Source of the DNA: Hydrogenophaga sp. NFH-34
GTDB lineage: Bacteria; Pseudomonadota; Gammaproteobacteria; Burkholderiales; Burkholderiaceae_C
NCBI RefSeq assembly: GCF_021401345.1
Contig: NZ_JACBGE010000001.1
Coordinates: forward strand, 310,001 to 374,000
Length of the DNA: 64,000 nt
Direction of reading: 5' to 3'
The notes beneath the pieces are model-generated. The model was not told where the DNA came from and ran no database searches. It was given only the letters and a program-made list of their open reading frames with translations. The position numbers were made by a program, and so were the translations under genes. Numbering within the stretch: position 1 is the stretch's first letter; each line of letters begins with the position of its first letter. Positions 10,038-16,307 of the stretch are shown here, piece after piece.

Positions 10038-10586
10038 ATGAGTGCTTCGCGAGAGCCGACACCGCAAGGCGAGGCCGCCCGGCAGACCGAAGAGCGGCTT
10101 CAGACACTGGAGGCGCTGCGCCAGGAGCGGGATCGTCTGGCGCAGGTGGCTGAAGGGCGGCGCGCGGAAATCGTCGCGCTTCAGGGGGAACTGCGCCGCC
10201 TGGGCCAACGCGTCGAGGGTTCGGCGGGCGAGGCCGCCAGGCTCGAATTCGATCTCGGTCGTGCCCAGGCCGACTACCGCGCGCTGGTCGAGCAGCACGA
10301 CCAGCTCAGCGTGCTCCATGAACAGTTGCTGGCACAGCGTGCGGCACTGATGCAGGAACTGGCCGGCTTGCAGGCGCAAGTGGACCAGTGGATGGAGGCG
10401 TGCAGCCTGCAGGCGCAGCGCCGCACGCAGGCCGAGGCGGAAACCAAGGAACTGAGCGACGCCCTGTTGAAAGCGGCCGGCCATGCGCAGCGTTTGCGTG
10501 CCCAGGTGGCGGCGCTGGAAGCGCAGGCGGCGCACGATCGGCACGGCCTCGGTGTGCCGGCCGAGCGCCCGACCGGGCGGTGCTGA
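10038..10586 (+). CDS. Coiled-coil hypothetical protein
   Basis: About 182 residues from ATG 10038, chosen because AAGGAG lies 9 nt upstream; the frame is open back to 9960. Almost the whole protein is charged heptad-like helix (for example ERLQTLEALRQERDRLAQVAE and AARLEFDLGRAQADYRALVE) with no membrane segment, Cys cluster or known motif. I do not recognise the family. It is transcribed away from the tad operon and ends about 30 bp before the PhoB-box array of the olsB operon. Confidence 0.6.
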   Translation: MSASREPTPQGEAARQTEERLQTLEALRQERDRLAQVAEGRRAEIVALQGELRRLGQRVEGSAGEAARLEFDLGRAQADYRALVEQHDQLSVLHEQLLAQRAALMQELAGLQAQVDQWMEACSLQAQRRTQAEAETKELSDALLKAAGHAQRLRAQVAALEAQAAHDRHGLGVPAERPTGRC

Positions 10587-10613
10587 GCGGTTCGCGCGGT
10601 GGGGCCGTGTTCG

Positions 10614-10653
10614 GCGTCATGCAAATGCCACGGTTCTGACACGGAGGGTTCAT
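10614..10653 (+). promoter_or_regulatory. PhoB-box array upstream of olsB
   Basis: Four 7-mers at exact 11-bp spacing: GCGTCAT (10614), ATGCCAC (10625), CTGACAC (10636) and GGTTCAT (10647), separated by 4-bp linkers, the layout of PhoB half-sites (consensus CTGTCAT/C). A CAGAAT at 10664-10669 lies 10 nt after the last repeat, the same offset as the -10 candidates at pstS and ppk1. Individual repeats deviate from consensus; the phase and spacing are the main support. Confidence 0.6.
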
Positions 10654-10737
10654 CGGCGATTTCCAGAATGCGGGCTCATGACACCAAGTACCGCTGACAC
10701 CGTGCCCCTGTCGGGCACCCAGTTCCAGGAGATCGCC

Positions 10738-11586
10738 ATGAAAGAATTGCCCACCCCGACGCTGGACCTCTCGCCCGTCTCCTTGCCCAGGGGGTCACTT
10801 CATCCGCGCACGGATTTCCAGCCTCGCCCCCTGGCGACACCGGCCGCTGGCGGCATCGAGGTTGCCTGGGCGCGGCATCTGGACGAGGTTCGCGAAGCGC
10901 AGCGGTTGAGGCACGCCGTGTTCGCCGGCGAGATGGGGGCCATTCTGGCCAACACCGTGCCCGGCCACGACGTCGACCTGTTCGACGACTACTGCGAACA
11001 CCTGCTGGTGCGCGATGTGGTCACGCGCGACGTGATCGGCACCTACCGCGTGCTCACCCCGGCCCAGGCGCGCCGTGTCGGCAGCTTCTACAGCGACACC
11101 GAATTCGACCTGACCCGCTTGCGTGCCCTGCGCGAATCCATGGTCGAGCTGGGCCGCAGCTGCGTGCACTGCGACCACCGCCACGGCGGCGTGATCATGG
11201 CGCTGTGGGGCGCGCTGGGCGAGTTCATGGTGCGCAACCGGCTGGACACCATGATCGGCTGCGCCAGCATCCCGATGAACCTGGAAGGCCCGCACGGCAT
11301 GGTCGGCGGCGGTCATGCTGCGGCCAGTATCTGGCGCCAGGTGCGCGAGAAGCACCTGGCCTCGATCGAATTCCATGTGCGACCGCGCCTGCCGCTGCCG
11401 GTGGATCAGCTGGACGACACGCTGGATGTGGAGCCGCCGGCCCTGATCAAGGGCTACCTGCGGCTGGGCTCCAAGGTGCTCGGCCCGCCGGCCTGGGACC
11501 CGGACTTCAACGCCGCCGACCTGCCGCTCATGATGCGCCTGCAGGACCTGCCGGCCCGGTACCGCAAACACTTTCTGGGTGCTTGA
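10738..11586 (+). CDS. olsB: OlsB-like ornithine N-acyltransferase
   Basis: About 282 residues from ATG 10738 (AGGAG 7 nt upstream; an ATG at 10678 lacks a site). It is a GNAT-fold acyltransferase of the OlsB/hemolysin-like family. The core is EVAWARHLDEVREAQRLRHAVFAGEMGA, then DLFDDYCEHLLVRD, VIGTYRVLTP, and RESMVELGRSCVHCDHR, which matches the family's cofactor region. OlsB transfers a 3-hydroxyacyl chain from ACP to ornithine, the first step of phosphorus-free ornithine lipid. No olsA is in view. Its PhoB-like boxes and the two lipid genes downstream support a role in membrane remodelling under phosphate limitation. Confidence 0.85.
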   Translation: MKELPTPTLDLSPVSLPRGSLHPRTDFQPRPLATPAAGGIEVAWARHLDEVREAQRLRHAVFAGEMGAILANTVPGHDVDLFDDYCEHLLVRDVVTRDVIGTYRVLTPAQARRVGSFYSDTEFDLTRLRALRESMVELGRSCVHCDHRHGGVIMALWGALGEFMVRNRLDTMIGCASIPMNLEGPHGMVGGGHAAASIWRQVREKHLASIEFHVRPRLPLPVDQLDDTLDVEPPALIKGYLRLGSKVLGPPAWDPDFNAADLPLMMRLQDLPARYRKHFLGA

Positions 11587-11587
11587 C

Positions 11588-12532
11588 ATGATGGCGCCCC
11601 CCGCCGCGCTCCGCACGCTCCCACAGGGGGCGGTACAGGCGGCCTGGCAGAGCCAGTTTCGCGGTGCCCTGGCCGAAGAGGATGCCGATCCACTGCCCGA
11701 CGAGGAACGCCCGGGTGATGCCGCCGAACGGTCCCGTTACCGGGCCGTTTTCATTTCCGACCTGCACCTGGGCACCGCCGGCTGCCAGGCCGAGGCGCTG
11801 CTGGACTTCCTCAAGCACTACCCGAGTCAGACCCTGTACCTGGTCGGCGACATCGTCGACGGCTGGCAGTTGCGCCGCCGCTGGTTCTGGCCGCAGGCCC
11901 ACAACGACGTGGTGCAGAAACTGCTGCGCCGCGCCCGCAAGGGCTGCCGCGTGGTGTTCGTACCCGGCAACCACGACGAATTCGCGCGCCAGTTCCACGG
12001 CCACAGTTTCGGGGGCATCGAGGTGCGCAACGAAGCCGTGCACGAAACCGCCGACGGGCGCCGCCTGTGGGTGGTGCACGGCGACCACTTCGACGGTGTG
12101 ATTCAGTGCGCCAAATGGCTGGCCTATGTGGGGGACAACCTCTACGAGTTCACGCTGCGCCTGAACCGCCACCTCAACAGCCTGCGGGCCCGGCTCGGTC
12201 TGCCGTACTGGTCGCTCTCGCAATACCTCAAGCACAAGGTCAAGACGGCGGTGAACTACGTCAGCGACTTCGAGGGCGCGGTGGCTGCCGAGGCCCGTGC
12301 GCGCGGTTACCAGGGGGTGGTCTGCGGCCACATCCACCGCCCCGAGATGCGCTGGATCGACGGCACGCTCTATTGCAACGACGGCGACTGGGTGGAGAGC
12401 CTGTCGGCCCTGGTCGAACACAGCGACGGCCGGCTGGAGCTGGTGCACTGGCAGCCGCCGGCGCGCCAGACCCGGATACCGCTGCCCGAAGCCTTGCCCG
12501 CGCCCCTGTCGGTCAGGGCGGCCACAGCCTGA
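11588..12532 (+). CDS. PlcP-like calcineurin-type phosphoesterase
   Basis: About 314 residues. Metal-binding motifs of the calcineurin-like superfamily are complete: D58-L-H60-LG, GD88-IVDGW, G127-NHDEF, the HGDHFDG segment and C-terminal GHIH. The long insert around QLRRRWFWPQAHNDVVQKLL and WLAYVGDNLYEF is characteristic of the COG2908 branch annotated either as UDP-2,3-diacylglucosamine diphosphatase or as the phospholipase PlcP. Its place between olsB and a glycosyltransferase behind PhoB-like boxes favours a PlcP-type role, removing the head group of phospholipids to give diacylglycerol. A GTG at 11579 overlapping olsB is an alternative start. Confidence 0.75.
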   Translation: MMAPPAALRTLPQGAVQAAWQSQFRGALAEEDADPLPDEERPGDAAERSRYRAVFISDLHLGTAGCQAEALLDFLKHYPSQTLYLVGDIVDGWQLRRRWFWPQAHNDVVQKLLRRARKGCRVVFVPGNHDEFARQFHGHSFGGIEVRNEAVHETADGRRLWVVHGDHFDGVIQCAKWLAYVGDNLYEFTLRLNRHLNSLRARLGLPYWSLSQYLKHKVKTAVNYVSDFEGAVAAEARARGYQGVVCGHIHRPEMRWIDGTLYCNDGDWVESLSALVEHSDGRLELVHWQPPARQTRIPLPEALPAPLSVRAATA

Positions 12533-12547
12533 ACCGGTGCCAACCGC

Positions 12548-13624
12548 ATGAAGATCGTTCTGGTGACGGATGCCTGGGCGCCCCAGGTCAACGGGGTGGT
12601 GACGACCCTGGTCGAACTCGTGCAGCAACTGCGCCAGCGCGGGCACGAGGTGCTGGTGATCGAACCCGGGGATTTCCGCGCCCGCCCTTGTCCGGGCTAC
12701 CCGGGCATTTCCATCGCGGTGTGGCCGGGCCGCCGGATGAAGGCGCTGTTCGATCAACTCCGGCCCGATGCCGTGCACATCGCCACCGAAGGGCCGCTGG
12801 GCTGGGCCGCGCGGCGCCAATGCCTGCGTCGCGGCTGGCCGTTCACGACCGCGTTCCACACCCGGTTTCCCGAAATCCTGCACGCGGCACTGCGCGTGCC
12901 CGTGGCCTGGGGTTACGCCTTGCTGCGGCGCTTCCACCGGCCCAGCCAGGCGGTACTGGTGCCCACCGACGGTGTGCTGAACATGCTGTCCGGCCGCGGG
13001 TTCCGCCGACTGCGCCCCTGGACCCACGGCGTCGATACGCGGCTGTTCACGATGGCGCCCGCGCCGCACGCGACCGACCTGCTCGGGGCGTTGGCACGGC
13101 CCGTGAGCCTGTACGTGGGGCGGGTCTCTTACGAAAAGAACATCGACGCCTTTCTCTCGCTGGATGTGCCGGGCAGCAAGGTGGTGTGCGGGGTCGGCCC
13201 GCTGGAGAACGCGCTGCAGGCGCGCTACCCCGACGTGCACTGGCTGGGCCTGCTGTCGCGGCCCGAGCTGGCGCACGTCTACGCGGCGGCCGACGTGTTC
13301 GTGTTCCCGAGCCGCCACGAAACCTTCGGGCTGGTGATGCTGGAGGCCATGGCCTGCGGCACGCCGGTGGCCGCCTACCCGGTGGACGGCCCGCTGCAGG
13401 TGGTGGGCGACAGCGGCGGCGGTGCGCTCGACGACGACCTGCAGGTGGCCTGGGCGCAGGCGCTGAAACTGCCGCGGCACCAGGCCCGTCAGCGCGCGCT
13501 GGGCTTCGGCTGGGACACCGTGGCCGCCCAGTTCGAGCGCGAGCTTGTGCCGTTTTCCGCAGCGGCCGGGGCCGGGGCTGGTGTGCGCCGGCAGGGTGTC
13601 ACACAAACGTCATCAGGTCGTTGA
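12548..13624 (+). CDS. GT4-family lipid glycosyltransferase candidate
   Basis: 358 residues with the two-domain GT-B layout. The N-terminal MKIVLVTDAWAPQVNGVVTTL is typical of SqdX/MgtA/PimB-like GT4 enzymes; ATEGPLGWAARR and TAFHTRFPEI follow. The C-terminal nucleotide-sugar domain has LYVGRVSYEKNID and the E-x7-E motif region PSRHETFGLVMLEAMACGTPVAAYP. In this operon it most likely glycosylates diacylglycerol released by the upstream phosphoesterase. Sugar and acceptor cannot be read from sequence. It ends inside the ppk1 PhoB-box array. Confidence 0.75.
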   Translation: MKIVLVTDAWAPQVNGVVTTLVELVQQLRQRGHEVLVIEPGDFRARPCPGYPGISIAVWPGRRMKALFDQLRPDAVHIATEGPLGWAARRQCLRRGWPFTTAFHTRFPEILHAALRVPVAWGYALLRRFHRPSQAVLVPTDGVLNMLSGRGFRRLRPWTHGVDTRLFTMAPAPHATDLLGALARPVSLYVGRVSYEKNIDAFLSLDVPGSKVVCGVGPLENALQARYPDVHWLGLLSRPELAHVYAAADVFVFPSRHETFGLVMLEAMACGTPVAAYPVDGPLQVVGDSGGGALDDDLQVAWAQALKLPRHQARQRALGFGWDTVAAQFERELVPFSAAAGAGAGVRRQGVTQTSSGR

Positions 13625-13647
13625 ATAATGGTCACATTGCCGTCATC
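13595..13647 (+). promoter_or_regulatory. Double PhoB box before ppk1
   Basis: TGTCAC (13597) and CGTCAT (13608) are 11 bp apart, as are GGTCAC (13630) and CGTCAT (13641). The pairs are 33 bp apart, so all lie on one 11-bp grid with a single poor repeat at 13619. An AATAAT at 13624-13629 is a 5/6 match to a -10 and lies 10 nt after the first pair. The second pair would then overlap the start of transcription. The first box includes the 3' end of the glycosyltransferase gene. Confidence 0.7.
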
Positions 13648-13688
13648 TGCGATGCCCGGACCGTCTTCTGCCGGCACGCTCGCCCACC

Positions 13689-15773
13689 ATGAGCGCCAGT
13701 TCCCAGAACAACAAACTGCCCTTTCTTGACCGCGACCACAGCATCCTCGCTTTCAACGAGCGGGTGATGGACTGGGCCCGCCGGCCCGACGTGCCGTTGC
13801 TGGAGCGGCTGCGCTACCTGGCCATTGTCTCGTCCAACCTCGACGAATTCTTCGAGGTGCGCATGGCGCCGCAATTGACTGCCGGCAAGAGCCACGAGCA
13901 GAACGGTTTGTACACCGAGCAGAGCTACCAGCAACTGTCGGGCAAGGTGCACGATCTGGTGGCCCAGCAGTACGCGATCTACAACGACGAGCTGATGCCC
14001 CTGCTGGAGAAGAAGGGCATCAAGATCGTCTCGCACGGTGAGCGCAATCCGCGCCAGCGCCGCTGGGTGCGCGAGCACTTTCAGAAAGAGGTGCAGCCGC
14101 TGCTCATCCCGGTCGGTCTGGACCCGGCCCACCCGTTTCCCCAGGTGGCCAACAAGTCGCTGAACTTCATCGTCCGGCTGACCGGCAAGGACGCGTTCGG
14201 CCGCGAAAACGAAGTGGCCATCGTCAAGGTGCCGCGCATCCTGCCGCGTTACCTGCGCATGCCGCCCGTGCGTGGCTCCAAGCAGAGCCATTTCGTTTCC
14301 ATCTCCAGCCTGATCCGCTCGCACCTGGCCGACCTGTTTCCCGGCCGGCAGGTGACCGAGTTCTCGCAGTTCCGCGTCACCCGCCACTCCGATCTGGCGG
14401 TGGACGAAGAAGAGGTGAAGAACCTGCGCACTGCCTTGCGCAAGGGCCTGCAGCAGCGCCACTATGGCGAGGCGGTGCGCCTGGAGGTGTCGGCCGGTTG
14501 CAGCGAATTCCTCTCAGGTTTCCTGCGCGCGCAGTTCGCCCTGCCGGCCGAGGCGCTGTACCGCGTGCCGGGCCCGGTCAATCTGGTGCGGCTGAACCAG
14601 CTGATCGACCAGATCGAGGCCCCGACGCTGCGCTTCGAGCGCTACCAGGCCGGCTGGCCCCGCCAACTGGTGCCGGGGCAGTCGTATTTCGAGCGCCTGC
14701 AGCAGGGCGACGTGCTGATCCACCAGCCCTACGAAAGCTTTGACGCGGTGCTGGCGTTTCTGCGCGAGGCGGTGGAAGACCCCGATGTGCTGGCCATCAA
14801 ACAGACCATCTACCGCACCGGCGCGCGCTCCGAGCTGATGGAGTTGCTGCGCGAAGCCGTGCGCCGCGGCAAGGAAGTCATGGCCGTGGTGGAGCTGAAG
14901 GCCCGCTTCGACGAAGAGGCCAACATCAGCTACGCCGAGCGGCTGGAGTCGGTCGGGGCGCAGGTGGTGTACGGCGTGGTTGGTCTCAAGACCCACGCCA
15001 AGATGCTGCTGGTCACGCGCCGCGAAAACGGCCGTCTGCGCCGTTATGCCCACCTGTCCACCGGCAACTACAACGCCGGCACAGCCCGCCTGTACACCGA
15101 CTTGAGCTATCTCTCGGCCGACGAGGCGCTGACCGCCGACCTCGACCAGCTCTTCCTGCACCTGGCCAGCCAGAACCGTTTGCCCAAGCTGAGCAAGGTG
15201 CTCAACGCGCCGTTCAATCTGCACAAGACGATGCAGGACAAGGTCGACGCGGCGGCGGCAGCTGCTGCCGCCGGCAAGGAGGCGCGCATCGTGCTGAAGA
15301 TGAACGCGCTGACCGACGAACCGCTGGCGCGTGCGCTGGCCCTGGCGTCGCAGCAGGGCGTGAAGATCGACGCCATCGTGCGCGGTGCCTGCATCCTGCC
15401 GGCGCAGTTGCCGGGCGTGACCGACAACGTGCGCGTGCGCTCCGTCATCGGCCGCCTGCTGGAGCATTCGCGCGTGTTCTATTTCCGCGTCGATGACCAG
15501 GAGGAGCTGTGGCTGTCCAGCGCCGACTGGATGAACCGCAACATGCTGCGGCGGGTGGAGCTGGCCTGGCCGGTGACCGATCCCGAGCTGCGCCGCCGCA
15601 TCATCGACGAATGCCTCACCGCCTACCTGCACGACACGCGGGACGCCTGGCTGCTGCAACCCGACGGGCGCTACGTGCCGGCGGGCAGTTTGCCGGGCGC
15701 ACGTGGCAAGGCCGCGCCCACGCCGCTGTCGGCGCAGGCCAGCCTGATGGCGCGTTACGGCAGCAAGGGTTGA
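13689..15773 (+). CDS. ppk1: Polyphosphate kinase 1
   Basis: 694 residues, full length for PPK1, which makes polyphosphate from ATP reversibly. N-terminal LSIxxFNxRV-like segment HSILAFNERVMDWA is followed by YLAIVSSNLDEFFEVRM. Both catalytic histidines are present: H436 in KTHAKMLLV (the autophosphorylated residue by alignment with E. coli H435) and H455 in AHLSTGNYN. The C-terminal domain retains the PLD-like layout. It is preceded by a PhoB-box array and followed 17 bp later by sixA. Confidence 0.96.
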   Translation: MSASSQNNKLPFLDRDHSILAFNERVMDWARRPDVPLLERLRYLAIVSSNLDEFFEVRMAPQLTAGKSHEQNGLYTEQSYQQLSGKVHDLVAQQYAIYNDELMPLLEKKGIKIVSHGERNPRQRRWVREHFQKEVQPLLIPVGLDPAHPFPQVANKSLNFIVRLTGKDAFGRENEVAIVKVPRILPRYLRMPPVRGSKQSHFVSISSLIRSHLADLFPGRQVTEFSQFRVTRHSDLAVDEEEVKNLRTALRKGLQQRHYGEAVRLEVSAGCSEFLSGFLRAQFALPAEALYRVPGPVNLVRLNQLIDQIEAPTLRFERYQAGWPRQLVPGQSYFERLQQGDVLIHQPYESFDAVLAFLREAVEDPDVLAIKQTIYRTGARSELMELLREAVRRGKEVMAVVELKARFDEEANISYAERLESVGAQVVYGVVGLKTHAKMLLVTRRENGRLRRYAHLSTGNYNAGTARLYTDLSYLSADEALTADLDQLFLHLASQNRLPKLSKVLNAPFNLHKTMQDKVDAAAAAAAAGKEARIVLKMNALTDEPLARALALASQQGVKIDAIVRGACILPAQLPGVTDNVRVRSVIGRLLEHSRVFYFRVDDQEELWLSSADWMNRNMLRRVELAWPVTDPELRRRIIDECLTAYLHDTRDAWLLQPDGRYVPAGSLPGARGKAAPTPLSAQASLMARYGSKG

Positions 15774-15790
15774 CCACGGGAGCCAATGCC

Positions 15791-16273
15791 ATGGACCTGC
15801 TTCTCTGGCGCCACGCAGAAGCCGTTGATCACCCGGAACTGGAGCAGGGGCGCCAGGGCGATGCGCTGGACCTGGCCCGGCGGCTCACGCCGCGCGGCGA
15901 GAAGCAGGCGGCCCGCATGGCCGCCTGGCTCGACCGCCAGTTGCCCGACGGCGCGCGCATCTTCGCCAGCCCGGCGCAGCGCACCGAACAGACCGCACTG
16001 GCGCTCGGGCGCAGGTACAAGCTGCGCGACGAACTCGCGCCCGAAGGCGATCCGGCCGACCTGCTGACCCTGGTGCAGTGGCCGCACGGCAAGTCGCCCA
16101 CGCTGGTGGTGGGGCATCAGCCCACCCTGGGGCGCGTGATCGCGCGCCTGCTCGGCTTGCCGGAAGACGGCTGCCCCATGAAAAAAGGCGCGGTCTGGTG
16201 GCTGCGCCAGCGCGAACGAAACGGCCGCCTGGAGACGGTGATCGTGACGGTGCAGACGCCCGAATTGCTCTGA
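15791..16273 (+). CDS. sixA: SixA-type histidine phosphatase
   Basis: 160 residues, start ATG 15791 with GGGAG 8 nt upstream. Catalytic RHA motif is in MDLLLWRHAEA; the second conserved stretch is FASPAQRTEQTA and the second catalytic His is in VVGHQPTLGR. SixA enzymes dephosphorylate HPt domains of phosphorelays. Here the convergent gene downstream encodes a hybrid kinase that itself ends in an HPt domain, a plausible substrate. Co-transcription with ppk1 is likely. Confidence 0.85.
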   Translation: MDLLLWRHAEAVDHPELEQGRQGDALDLARRLTPRGEKQAARMAAWLDRQLPDGARIFASPAQRTEQTALALGRRYKLRDELAPEGDPADLLTLVQWPHGKSPTLVVGHQPTLGRVIARLLGLPEDGCPMKKGAVWWLRQRERNGRLETVIVTVQTPELL

Positions 16274-16307
16274 GCCGCCGCGCGCTGCCGCGCCCCAGGG
16301 CGGAGCT

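Noticed and set aside
9714..10544. 276-residue open frame on the minus strand upstream of flp
   Set aside because: Mostly antisense to the coiled-coil gene; no ribosome site or family signature.
10678..10737. Upstream start for olsB at ATG 10678
   Set aside because: No ribosome site and it lies on the predicted -10; ATG 10738 has AGGAG at the right distance.
11588..12532. Annotation as LpxH (lipid A biosynthesis)
   Set aside because: Same superfamily, but the operon (olsB, glycosyltransferase, PhoB-like boxes) and the long conserved insert fit PlcP better; not excluded.
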